Of a stretch of DNA of 64,000 nucleotides, positions 52,464-64,000 are shown piece after piece. The notes beneath the pieces are model-generated. The model did not search any database, was not told the origin of the DNA, and was given only the letters and a program-made list of their open reading frames with translations. Each line of letters opens with the position of its first letter. Positions within the stretch are counted from its first letter, which is position 1. The DNA comes from Mixta hanseatica (lineage in GTDB: Bacteria > Pseudomonadota > Gammaproteobacteria > Enterobacterales > Enterobacteriaceae), in NCBI RefSeq assembly GCF_023517775.1, contig NZ_CP082904.1, positions 4,030,001 through 4,094,000 on the forward strand, written 5' to 3'. A program made the position numbers and the translations under genes.

Positions 52464-52540
52464 TGGCGGTGCGGACGGGACTCGAACCCGCGACCCCCGG
52501 CGTGACAGGCCGGTATTCTAACCGACTGAACTACCGCACC
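52464..52540 (-). tRNA. aspT: tRNA-Asp (GUC)
   Basis: A 77-nt tRNA starting GGUGCGGUAGUUC with encoded CCA; the anticodon is GUC. The acceptor stem differs from E. coli (GGUGCGG instead of GGAGCGG) with paired changes at the 3' side. Confidence 0.97.
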
Positions 52541-52611
52541 ACCGAATACTGCATTACCAGCGGGGTCTCGCTGATAACCGGTGTTACCTTTTCAGGTATA
52601 ACCTTAATTTG

Positions 52612-52731
52612 ATGCCTGGCAGTTCCCTACTCTCGCATGGGGAAGCCCCACACTACCATCGGCGCTACGGCGTTTCACTTCTGAGTTCGGCATGGGGTCA
52701 GGTGGGACCACCGCGCTCTTGCCGCCAGGCA
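52612..52731 (-). rRNA. rrf: 5S ribosomal RNA
   Basis: A 120-nt gene, starting UGCCUGGCGGC and ending CUGCCAGGCAU, very close to E. coli 5S. Confidence 0.98.
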
Positions 52732-52745
52732 AATTCTTTGTGCAC

Positions 52746-52867
52746 GGAACGGCTCTTTTGCGCTGCTGCTGCGTTGGCTGCTCTCGCATAACTCAGTTAC
52801 ATACTTCTGTATGCGCCTTCGTTATGTCTCGCTGGCCGCCTGGCTTCAGCACAAAATCTTCCGTTCC
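52746..52867. repeat. 122-bp imperfect palindrome in the 23S-5S spacer
   Basis: Three pairs of arms share one centre at 52806.5: GGAACGG/CCGTTCC (52746-52752, 52861-52867), CATAAC/GTTATG (52787-52792, 52821-52826) and CATAC/GTATG (52800-52804, 52809-52813). The rest pairs partly. The spacer (199 bp) is about twice the E. coli length (about 92), which fits an inserted element, like ERIC or YPAL in size and form but not shown to be either. Confidence 0.75.
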
Positions 52868-52930
52868 CGCAAATATCTATCCGGTGAACAAAGCTGAAAA
52901 TCTCTCAACTCAAAACGCCTGTGGCGTTGT

Positions 52931-55833
<2,903 letters not shown>

Positions 55834-55935
55834 TCACAACCCACAGACGTCTTCCGACACCTGAGGTGTGAGCATTGAGAGAATCGTGAACAACATAACG
55901 TTGTTCCGTTTTCAATTTTCAGCTTGTTTCCGGAT

Positions 55936-55947
55936 TGTTAAAGAGCA
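55936..55947 (-). promoter_or_regulatory. boxA in the 16S-23S spacer
   Basis: On the minus strand TGCTCTTTAACA, the NusB-NusE binding boxA, lies about 100 bp upstream of 23S and supports antitermination into 23S. Confidence 0.85.
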
Positions 55948-56003
55948 AAACTACACAGTACATTCGCAAATGCACTCTGGAGTGTTCATCAACCACAGGT
56001 TGA

Positions 56004-56079
56004 TGGTGGAGCTAAGCGGGATCGAACCGCTGACCTCCTGCGTGCAAGGCAGGCGCTCTCCCAGCTGAGCTATAGCCCC
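56004..56079 (-). tRNA. alaT: tRNA-Ala (UGC) in the spacer
   Basis: A 76-nt tRNA starting GGGGCUAUAGCUC with encoded CCA; the anticodon is UGC. The symbol among alaT/U/V cannot be assigned from sequence; the Ile-Ala spacer type is clear. Confidence 0.95.
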
Positions 56080-56110
56080 AGATGTGTTCGTAAAACCGCC
56101 GGTTACCTTC

Positions 56111-56191
56111 ATTCCTTTCAGAACAAGGCATGGTTTTGCGACGCATAGTCAACTATGCGAGCCGAAACCATAACGCAGTGCTGGAAGGAAT
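56111..56191. repeat. 81-bp imperfect palindrome between tRNA-Ile and tRNA-Ala
   Basis: ATTCCTTTCAG/CTGGAAGGAAT (one mismatch), ATGGTTT/AAACCAT and CGCATAGT/ACTATGCG are nested around 56150.5. The element fills most of the 112-bp gap between the two tRNAs. Confidence 0.7.
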
Positions 56192-56268
<77 letters not shown>

Positions 56269-56340
56269 GCCGGGGTTTTACTGCTCGTTACTTCTATCAG
56301 ACAATCTGTGTGAGCACTTCACGGGCGGGATTCAGCATGG

Positions 56341-57882
<1,542 letters not shown>

Positions 57883-58000
57883 AAAGTCTGATGCTCGAGA
57901 AAAACGTCGTAATGAATTACGTGTTCACTCTGAGACTTGATACTGCAATTATTTTTGCGATATCCCGTCCGTGAGTGCCCACACAGATTGTCTGATAAAT

Positions 58001-58036
58001 TGTTAAAGAGCAGCGCCACATTCTTCAGTGGCGCGG
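58001..58036 (-). promoter_or_regulatory. rrn leader boxB-boxA antitermination site
   Basis: On the minus strand a hairpin GCGCCACTGAAG...GTGGCGC (58036-58014, boxB-like) is followed by TGCTCTTTAACA (58012-58001), the exact boxA bound by NusB-NusE. Confidence 0.88.
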
Positions 58037-58043
58037 GCTGCGT

Positions 58044-58071
58044 ATACTACGCTTTCCCGCTGAAGAGTCAA
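58044..58071 (-). promoter_or_regulatory. rrn P2 promoter
   Basis: On the minus strand -35 TTGACT (58071-58066), 16 bp, -10 TAGTAT (58049-58044). Confidence 0.85.
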
Positions 58072-58140
58072 GAGTTTATTTTCTTTTCCCTTCCTGACAT
58101 GGCCGACTAAGAAGTCGTTGTTCCGTGTCAGTGGAGGCGC

Positions 58141-58168
58141 ATTATAGGGAGTTCTTTTTGCCTGACAA
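58141..58168 (-). promoter_or_regulatory. rrn P1 promoter
   Basis: On the minus strand -35 TTGTCA (58168-58163), 16 bp, -10 TATAAT (58146-58141), followed by GCGCCTCCACTGAC, the stringent discriminator. These boxes and the spacing are the same as E. coli rrnB P1. Upstream A/T tracts in 58170-58205 fit an UP element. Confidence 0.93.
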
Positions 58169-58208
58169 GTACTAATTTCAAAAATAAATTCAGATGTTGT
58201 TTTTTTCA

Positions 58209-59060
58209 TCAAAGTGCGAGTTTTTCCAGCTTTTCGAAACCATAACGCTGTAAAACGGGCATTAATTGTACTGTTTCCGGCGTTATTTCCATGCACAAAG
58301 CCAAATTGGCATGGGTAGAACAGGCTTTCGGCGCTTCATGTTCCAGCAGCCATACGGTACGTCGTGCAATCGCGGCGCCTGAATCAATAAGACGGGTCCC
58401 TTCAGGCAGCACTGCCTGTAGTTCTTCTGCTAATAAAGGGAAATGGGTACACCCCAGTACAACGGTATCGGGAGGCTCAGACATACGCAGCCAGGGCTGC
58501 AAAACTCGACGTACGGTTTCAAGCGGGATGGTTTGACCATGGAGTTTCATTTCCGCCAGCTCCACCAGCTCTGCTGAACCTAACATTTCCGTCTTACATT
58601 CGCTGGCGAACTGCGCCACCAGATCGCGTGTATAAGGACGACGTACCGTTGCCCGCGTAGCCAACAGCCCGACAATGCCGTTGCGGGTCAGCCTGGCGGC
58701 AGGTTTGATGGCAGGCACCACCCCAACCACCGGAAAAGCGAAACGCGCACGCAATGCAGGCAGGGAAACGGTGCTGGCGGTATTACAGGCGATAATCACC
58801 ATAGATAGCGGATAACGCTTTGCTACCGCATCGACGATATCCACCACGCGGGTAACGATAAACTCCTCGCTCTTTTCCCCATAGGGAAAAGCGACGTTAT
58901 CAAAAGCGTAAATGTAATGGAGGTTCGGCAGTAACTGCCGAACCTCATTATAGACAGAGAGGCCGCCCACGCCGGAATCAAACACCAGCACGGTAGGCCG
59001 TAATTCAGAAGCTGTAGATTCCGCTGAGGTAGTACTCTCTTCCTGCAGTTGGATAGCCAT
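58209..59060 (-). CDS. murI: Glutamate racemase MurI
   Basis: MurI makes D-glutamate for peptidoglycan. Starting at the ATG of MAIQLQEES (59060) gives 283 residues (E. coli 285); the first 56 bp overlap the end of btuB, as in E. coli. The catalytic cysteines are in [16 protein letters not shown] (about C91) and [11 protein letters not shown] (about C203). It lies directly upstream of the rrn P1 promoter. Confidence 0.96.
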   Translation of the reverse strand: MAIQLQEESTTSAESTASELRPTVLVFDSGVGGLSVYNEVRQLLPNLHYIYAFDNVAFPYGEKSEEFIVTRVVDIVDAVAKRYPLSMVIIACNTASTVSLPALRARFAFPVVGVVPAIKPAARLTRNGIVGLLATRATVRRPYTRDLVAQFASECKTEMLGSAELVELAEMKLHGQTIPLETVRRVLQPWLRMSEPPDTVVLGCTHFPLLAEELQAVLPEGTRLIDSGAAIARRTVWLLEHEAPKACSTHANLALCMEITPETVQLMPVLQRYGFEKLEKLAL

Positions 59061-60885
59061 ACGCTGTCTCGTAATCTTTATCGAACAGGTTGGCAATTCT
59101 ACCACGAACCGTCAGGTGAGAGGTGATTGGGTACGACACCGCAACATCCCACAAATTGACACCGCCCATTTTTATTCGACGGGTAGGGTAACTGTTAAAA
59201 TCTTGATCGTACCGTTGACCTAAATAGTGCCAGGTTAGGGACCAGTCAAACTGGTATAGTGTCCAGTCCAGCTGATATTTAACCTGCTGTTTCGCACGAC
59301 GCAGCAGCACTTGATCGGTTTCGCTATCGCGCGGATCAACATAATCATATGAAACCTGATGATTGAGCGGGCCAGTAACAAACTGCGCGGTGGCCTCTAC
59401 GCCTTTGATACGGGCTTTTCCAATATTGTAATAACGGAACGTCGTCGGATCGCTGCTAATCAGATTATCGACATCATTACGATACGCGGAGACACGCCAG
59501 TTCACCGGACCAGTCAATCCCTCTACGCCCCCTTCCCACTGTTTACTCTCCTCTGGATTAAGCTCACGGTTGCCATAATTTTGGCTATAAACCTGCCCCA
59601 GACTGGGAGCCTTAAACGCCGTACCGTAGGAAGCGAACAGGCGGTATCCTTCAACAAATTCCCATGCTGCAGCCGTCTGCCATGTACTGTGCCAGCCAAA
59701 CTGATTGTTATCATCACCACGCAATGCGCCTTCCAGCGCCACGCTTCCTAATTGCTGCTGAGCGGTAAGGTAGATGCCAGTGTTACGCTGCTCATAGCCC
59801 TCATCCAGATAGTTAGTGCCAGGCTCAGTCGTCTCTTTTTGCCAGTCGACGCCGGCGCTTACCGTCCCGTTGCCAACCTGAAAAGTGTTGCCCCACTGCA
59901 AGTTGTATTGCTCGAGATCATCCAGCGTGCCATAAGCGCTATAGCGGCCAACATGGGGGTCATAATAATAATCTTTACTGTGACTGTAGCTGGCTATCAA
60001 CTGGGTAGAATAGATACCATCCTGAAAACGCAGGCCGCCGTCCCAGGTTCGGCTATAGAGCTGACGCGTATCCTGTAATACGTCGGGAACCACTTGAAAA
60101 TTGGAGTCATAAATATATGACGCATCAAAATCAGTACGATTATCAAAACCATATCCACGAATAAAACCGCTAAAGCGCTCGTCGAACTGATGTTCCAGCG
60201 AGCCATAAAGCGTTTTGCTCATAAAACCGTCACGGTCTGGTTGCGCTGGCCCGCTGCTGTTTGGAAAGCCCGCCTTAACATCATATCCTTTTGTATAGGT
60301 GTAATTGCCTGCCAGCGTTAGTTTGGTAGTCTCGCCCAGCATCTGCTGTGTTGCAGCATCATAAGATTGATATCCATTCGATCCTAAACCTGCGGTTAGC
60401 GTTGTCCCCGGCTGCTCACGTCCAGTAATAATATTGATAACGCCGCCAATAGCATCAGAACCATATACTGCCGAACGCGCGCCACGGATATATTCGATAC
60501 GCTGTACCAGTGAAATCGGAATTTGGCTTAAATCAGAAGAACCACTAATACCAGCCTGATTTAGCCGAATGCCATCAATCAGAATCAGGACATGTCTGGA
60601 CTCGGTGCCGCGAATAAATAGCGAGCTTTGCTGCCCCATACCGCCGCTTACGGAAGTATCGACGCCAGGCAAACGCCGCATAACATCTACCAGGCTTTTC
60701 GCCTGCCAGCGATCGATGTCTTCGCGAGTGACGACAGTTGTCGGGGCCAGCACGGAAGAAACGGGCTGGGCATAGCGGTTTGCAGTCACCGTTATTGCGT
60801 CATCTTTTGCCGCAACGGCGGATTGCGCCCAGAGGGAAATCGCCGCGATAGCCAGTGCCAACGGCGTTTTTTTCATTATGATCAT
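59005..60885 (-). CDS. btuB: Vitamin B12 outer membrane receptor BtuB
   Basis: BtuB is the TonB-dependent receptor for cobalamins. With ATG 60885 it has 626 residues (E. coli 614); an ATG at 60876 ([14 protein letters not shown]) gives a cleaner signal peptide and could be the true start. The TonB box is near DAITVTAN (about 28-35), the plug domain covers about 35-155, and the 22-strand barrel ends with YYLSGIYSF. Expression is controlled by the cobalamin riboswitch upstream. Confidence 0.96.
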   Translation of the reverse strand: MIIMKKTPLALAIAAISLWAQSAVAAKDDAITVTANRYAQPVSSVLAPTTVVTREDIDRWQAKSLVDVMRRLPGVDTSVSGGMGQQSSLFIRGTESRHVLILIDGIRLNQAGISGSSDLSQIPISLVQRIEYIRGARSAVYGSDAIGGVINIITGREQPGTTLTAGLGSNGYQSYDAATQQMLGETTKLTLAGNYTYTKGYDVKAGFPNSSGPAQPDRDGFMSKTLYGSLEHQFDERFSGFIRGYGFDNRTDFDASYIYDSNFQVVPDVLQDTRQLYSRTWDGGLRFQDGIYSTQLIASYSHSKDYYYDPHVGRYSAYGTLDDLEQYNLQWGNTFQVGNGTVSAGVDWQKETTEPGTNYLDEGYEQRNTGIYLTAQQQLGSVALEGALRGDDNNQFGWHSTWQTAAAWEFVEGYRLFASYGTAFKAPSLGQVYSQNYGNRELNPEESKQWEGGVEGLTGPVNWRVSAYRNDVDNLISSDPTTFRYYNIGKARIKGVEATAQFVTGPLNHQVSYDYVDPRDSETDQVLLRRAKQQVKYQLDWTLYQFDWSLTWHYLGQRYDQDFNSYPTRRIKMGGVNLWDVAVSYPITSHLTVRGRIANLFDKDYETAYGYPTAGREYYLSGIYSF

Positions 60886-60959
60886 CGTATTTCAAGCATC
60901 CAAAAGACACAGCAGGATGCCGCAGGCATACGGCCAATAGTACGCGATAGCCGTAAAGT

Positions 60960-61128
60960 GCGACGTATTGCCGGCAGGTCTTCGGGCTTGGAATCGGTTA
61001 AATGGCGAAGACTTCCCATCAAATGACAGTGTCTGCGTTATCAATCGCCACGACATTCCTTACCGCTGCGCGTCAGCCCCAGAATTTCACTGGATTCCCT
61101 ATTAACTCAGCAGGAGGCCGGCTCGCGC
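60960..61128 (-). promoter_or_regulatory. Cobalamin (AdoCbl) riboswitch of btuB
   Basis: The leader read on the minus strand contains GAGUUAAUAGGGAAUCC, GGGGCUGACGCGCAGCGGUAAGG, GACACUGUCAUUUGAUGGGAAGUC, and the B12 box AGCCCGAAGACCUGCCGGC (60988-60970). All elements are in the E. coli order. The sequence after the box to the start codon (60886-60959) would carry the ribosome-site-hiding stem. When coenzyme B12 binds, btuB translation is shut off. Confidence 0.95.
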
Positions 61129-61157
61129 AGTCTACAATTGAGGTTTCTGGAAGTCCA
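61129..61157 (-). promoter_or_regulatory. btuB promoter
   Basis: On the minus strand -35 TGGACT (61157-61152), 17 bp, -10 TAGACT (61134-61129). The predicted start lies just before the riboswitch. Confidence 0.6.
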
Positions 61158-61194
61158 GACTTCTGGCCAGCCAGACGCGAGTCGATCACAGGAC

Positions 61195-61222
61195 TGGACA
61201 TCACCAGGTGAATCCCTACAAT
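61195..61222 (+). promoter_or_regulatory. trmA promoter
   Basis: -35 TGGACA (61195-61200), 16 bp, -10 TACAAT (61217-61222), then the GC-rich CGCCCGG. E. coli trmA is known for a stringently controlled, rRNA-like promoter, and this fits. Confidence 0.72.
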
Positions 61223-61257
61223 CGCCCGGCAAGTTTGCCATTCAATCAGGAAAAGCC

Positions 61258-62358
61258 ATGACGCCCGAAAAACTGCCTGTCGAACAGTATGAAACCCAGC
61301 TCGCGGAGAAAACGACGCGCCTACAAAACATGATGGCACCGTTTTCTGCGCCTGCCGTTGAGGTCTATCGCTCGCCGGTCAGCCATTATCGGATGCGAGC
61401 CGAATTTCGCATCTGGCACGAGGGCGACGATCTTTATCATATTATTTTTGATCAGCAGACACGCGATCGTATCCGTGTCGATCGGTTCCCGGCCGCCAGC
61501 GAACTGATTAATCAACTTATGCCGTTGATGATCGCCGCGATCCGCGGTAACGATGCGCTACGCCGTAAACTTTTCCAAATCGATTATCTGTCGACCATGA
61601 GCGGACAGGTGGTGATATCACTGCTTTACCATCGCAAACTGGATGAGGCCTGGCAGCAGGCGGCGCAAACGCTACGTGATGGACTGCGGGCGCAGGGCTT
61701 TGATCTACAACTGATTGGCCGGGCGACAAAAACCAAAATCTGTCTTGACCGTGATTATGTCGATGAACGTCTGCCGGTGGCGGGTCGCGAAATGATTTAC
61801 CGCCAGATTGAGAACAGCTTTACCCAGCCGAATGCGGCCATGAATATCCAGATGCTGGAATGGGCGCTGGATGTGACAAAAGAGTCCTCGGGCGATCTGC
61901 TTGAACTTTATTGCGGCAACGGTAACTTTTCCCTGGCGCTGGCGCGTAATTTTCGCCGCGTACTGGCAACGGAAATCGCGAAGCCCTCGGTAGCAGCGGC
62001 CCAATATAATATTGCGGCGAACCAGATCGATAATGTGCAGATTATCCGTATGGCGGCCGAAGAATTTACCCAGGCGATGAATGGCGTTCGCACCTTTAAT
62101 CGACTGCAGGGCATCGAGCTTCAGGATTATCAGTGCGAAACCATTTTTGTCGATCCGCCGCGTAGCGGCCTGGATGAGGAGACGGTAAAACTGGTGCAGG
62201 GTTATCCGCAGATTCTTTATATTTCCTGTAATCCAGAAACGCTGTGCGCCAATCTGGAAACGCTCGCGCAAACGCACAGTATTACCCGTCTGGCGCTGTT
62301 CGATCAGTTCCCGTATACCCATCATATGGAATGCGGCGTATTGTTGACCCGTCGTTAA
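61258..62358 (+). CDS. trmA: tRNA (uracil-5-)-methyltransferase TrmA
   Basis: TrmA makes ribothymidine (m5U54) in all tRNAs with S-adenosylmethionine. The ATG of [12 protein letters not shown] (61258), with AGGA upstream, gives 366 residues, as in E. coli; the open frame upstream is in the btuB control region. The SAM motif is [13 protein letters not shown] (about 215), and the catalytic Cys is in [11 protein letters not shown] (about C324). Confidence 0.97.
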   Translation: MTPEKLPVEQYETQLAEKTTRLQNMMAPFSAPAVEVYRSPVSHYRMRAEFRIWHEGDDLYHIIFDQQTRDRIRVDRFPAASELINQLMPLMIAAIRGNDALRRKLFQIDYLSTMSGQVVISLLYHRKLDEAWQQAAQTLRDGLRAQGFDLQLIGRATKTKICLDRDYVDERLPVAGREMIYRQIENSFTQPNAAMNIQMLEWALDVTKESSGDLLELYCGNGNFSLALARNFRRVLATEIAKPSVAAAQYNIAANQIDNVQIIRMAAEEFTQAMNGVRTFNRLQGIELQDYQCETIFVDPPRSGLDEETVKLVQGYPQILYISCNPETLCANLETLAQTHSITRLALFDQFPYTHHMECGVLLTRR

Positions 62359-62630
62359 AACCGTAGCGGGACGGAGATACCGACATAGTCAGGGTCGGGG
62401 CGCAGCGAACGATCTGCACAGCGGCTGCGTTCGGCCTTACTGAGCGGATGGCGGCTGGCAGCAAGACAATTACGGTATCTTTGTGACTGGCTACGCTCAT
62501 CGCCATGAATCCGGCCCTGGGATGAATTTGGGTAAACAGGCTGGCCTGGAAACCAGCCATTATCGCGATAATCGCTGCAGCTGACGCACAATAAAAGCGC
62601 CGCCGCTACTGACAAACTATGCCTGTTCAT
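62355..62630 (-). CDS. Small putative exported protein or lipoprotein
   Basis: I do not recognise this 91-residue protein. GGGAGG lies seven bases before the ATG, an excellent ribosome site. A hydrophobic N-terminus ([12 protein letters not shown]) ends in Cys15 and Cys18, a poor lipobox; the mature part is polar and Arg/Ser-rich, with three more Cys-Asp-type features ([15 protein letters not shown]). Its stop overlaps that of trmA by convergent 4 bp. No E. coli counterpart lies in this place. It is a likely gene but its product and fate are uncertain. Confidence 0.62.
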   Translation of the reverse strand: MNRHSLSVAAALLLCVSCSDYRDNGWFPGQPVYPNSSQGRIHGDERSQSQRYRNCLAASRHPLSKAERSRCADRSLRPDPDYVGISVPLRF

Positions 62631-62692
62631 TATTTACCTCCCTGTAATTTACTTATTGCAGACAACCTTCCATGGTTGCTCGTCAAACGAAT

Positions 62693-63040
62693 TTAACGTC
62701 TACGGCGCAGTTTGGTGCCAATCCAGAAGATCAGCGCCACCATTAACACCACCGGCAGGAAATTAGAGCCGATTTCCGGATAGTCGGCGCGCACAATCGC
62801 GCTATACAACAGGATACCTAACAGGAAAAAAGCCGCCGCCAGCGAAGGCATCCCATCCGGCATGGCGCGATTAAGATAGCGCTGGTGTAAACACCAGGCC
62901 GCGAGGCCCAGCGCAATAAGCGGGAAAATCGAAAACGGCACAAAAGAGTTGAACAACACCGAAAAAGAACCATTTATCGCCAGGCCGGTAATAAATGCCA
63001 GCAGTAACGTTCCTTTATCGCGTGGATTCTTGTCTGTCAT
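62693..63040 (-). CDS. yijD: Inner membrane protein YijD
   Basis: A 115-residue protein (E. coli YijD 119) with four membrane segments and the conserved start [16 protein letters not shown]. It lies 17 bp downstream of fabR, as in E. coli. The role is unknown. Confidence 0.93.
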   Translation of the reverse strand: MTDKNPRDKGTLLLAFITGLAINGSFSVLFNSFVPFSIFPLIALGLAAWCLHQRYLNRAMPDGMPSLAAAFFLLGILLYSAIVRADYPEIGSNFLPVVLMVALIFWIGTKLRRRR

Positions 63041-63057
63041 GTCATCTCCTTTTTCAT

Positions 63058-63699
63058 TTAATTATGATTATCAAGCGTAACGGCCATGCGTTCTTGTTCA
63101 CGACGATACCAGTAGTAAGCGCCTTTAGAAATCATACGTAACTGTAAAACCAGGCGTTCTTCCAGCTTACGCCGTTGTTCCACGTCAATATCCAGCGCCT
63201 CGGCGCCTGCGTTAAAGACGATAATAACCATCGCTTCCGCCTGCGCTTCGGTAAAGCTACGCGGCATGCGATTTTCTAATTCAAGGTAATCAGCCAGTTC
63301 GGCGATAAAGTGTTGAATTTCACGGGCAACGGCGGCACGGAAGGCGGCGGAGGTGCCAGAACGTTCCCGCAGCAGCAGGCGGAACGCATTAGGATTACTG
63401 TCGATAAATTCCATAAAGGTGGCGACGGAGGTTTTAATCACGCTACCGCCTTTAGCAATACGCTGGCGCGCCTGACGCATTAGCTGCCTTAACATCAGGC
63501 CGCTTTCATCCACCATGGTCAATCCCAACTCATCGACATCGCGAAAATGGCGATAAAAGGAGGTTGGAGCAATTCCGGCTTCACGAGCAACTTCCCGCAG
63601 ACTCAGGCTGGCAAAACTACGCTCGGCACTTAATTGACTGAATGCCGCTTCAATTAGCGAACGTCGTGTACGTTCTTTTTGCTGTGCTCTAACGCCCAT
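63058..63699 (-). CDS. fabR: Unsaturated fatty acid repressor FabR
   Basis: FabR is a TetR-type repressor of fabA and fabB that senses unsaturated acyl chains. It has 213 residues. The helix-turn-helix is about 28-50 ([21 protein letters not shown]). A start at [13 protein letters not shown] fits the shorter family form. It diverges from sthA, with 193 bp between; AGCGTACA at 63746-63753 resembles half of a FabR site. Confidence 0.95.
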   Translation of the reverse strand: MGVRAQQKERTRRSLIEAAFSQLSAERSFASLSLREVAREAGIAPTSFYRHFRDVDELGLTMVDESGLMLRQLMRQARQRIAKGGSVIKTSVATFMEFIDSNPNAFRLLLRERSGTSAAFRAAVAREIQHFIAELADYLELENRMPRSFTEAQAEAMVIIVFNAGAEALDIDVEQRRKLEERLVLQLRMISKGAYYWYRREQERMAVTLDNHN

Positions 63700-63892
63700 T
63701 TTTCTGCCTGTTAGCCTGCCGAATGTTCACTATATCAAATAACTCAGCGTACAGTCCGGCAAAGTTTGTGACCGACTGTTAACCTCCTCCTTTAGCTAAT
63801 TGAGGCTAAAATCACTCGAGGAATTGGGATGTCGGCGTCGGGATGTTAGAATCTCGTTGCTAAAATGTATATAAAATAAAGGAAGTGCCGGT

Positions 63893-64000
63893 ATGCAACA
63901 TGCTTACGATTACGATGTTATTGTGATTGGCTCCGGTCCGGGCGGTGAAGGCGCCGCAATGGGCCTGGTAAAACAAGGAGCCCATATCGCGGTAATTGAA
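63893..64000 (+). CDS. sthA: Soluble pyridine nucleotide transhydrogenase SthA, cut by window edge
   Basis: Only the first 36 codons are in the window. [20 protein letters not shown] is the FAD-binding start of SthA (UdhA), which moves reducing power between NADPH and NAD+. AAGGAAG precedes the ATG (63893). Confidence 0.95.
   Translation, partial: MQHAYDYDVIVIGSGPGGEGAAMGLVKQGAHIAVIE

Noticed and set aside
61138..61257. An extended TrmA N-terminus
   Set aside because: These codons lie in the btuB/trmA promoters; the start at 61258 gives the E. coli length.

Overview
The window is a chromosomal segment of a gammaproteobacterium of the order Enterobacterales. Every large gene block has an E. 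coli counterpart in the same local order (corA-uvrD, yigB-xerC-dapF, cyaA, hemCDXY, the enterobacterial common antigen cluster, rho-trxA-rhlB-gppA-rep, ilv, an rRNA operon, murI-btuB-trmA). Proteins are close to but clearly distinct from E. coli, and yifK is missing next to the tRNA cluster. This suggests a member of Erwiniaceae (Pantoea, Mixta or Erwinia type); the genus is an inference. I see no phage, insertion sequence or CRISPR array.

Layout. 1-8.4 kb: end of an AbrB-type permease gene, corA with a regulated leader, SOS-controlled uvrD, the lptM-dapF-yigA-xerC-yigB series, and cyaY. 8.4-11.0 kb: the only accessory-looking stretch, two tandem copies of an unrecognised two-gene cassette wedged between cyaY and cyaA, with a truncated cyaY copy and a fragment of dapF at the junction. 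11.1-18.0 kb: cyaA (TTG start, CRP site) diverging from hemCDXY. 18.0-19.3 kb: the sRNA GlmZ with a sigma-54-type promoter, three GlrR-like sites and an IHF site, then tRNA genes Arg-His-Leu-Pro. 19.4-32.2 kb: the complete 12-gene enterobacterial common antigen cluster wecA to wecG. 32.5-39.8 kb: rho, trxA, rhlB, gppA, rep, ppiC. 39.9-49.0 kb: branched-chain amino acid synthesis (ilvC/ilvY and ilvLGMEDA with its attenuator; ilvG is intact). 49.4-52.2 kb: comM, maoP, hdfR. 52.3-58.2 kb: an rRNA operon read on the minus strand (16S-Ile-Ala-23S-5S-Asp-Trp) with P1/P2 promoters and antitermination boxes. 58.2-64.0 kb: murI, btuB with a cobalamin riboswitch, trmA, a small putative lipoprotein gene, yijD, fabR and the start of sthA.

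Functional links. The wec genes build and polymerise the trisaccharide GlcNAc-ManNAcA-Fuc4NAc on undecaprenyl phosphate, while GlmZ tunes GlmS and therefore the UDP-GlcNAc supply, and MurI draws on the same envelope budget. The ilv genes form one attenuated operon plus the IlvY-ilvC pair. CyaA and HemCDXY share a divergent control region.

The most unusual signal is the cyaY-cyaA interval. Two near-identical blocks (247 and 400 bp) flank a clearly diverged small gene, a mosaic pattern that looks like allele capture or selective diversification of the partner gene rather than a plain duplication. Other points worth checking are a leader ORF before corA that could pair its ribosome site with a downstream stem, an rRNA operon whose flanks join the E. 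coli rrnC and rrnB neighbourhoods, and two long imperfect palindromes inside the rRNA spacers.
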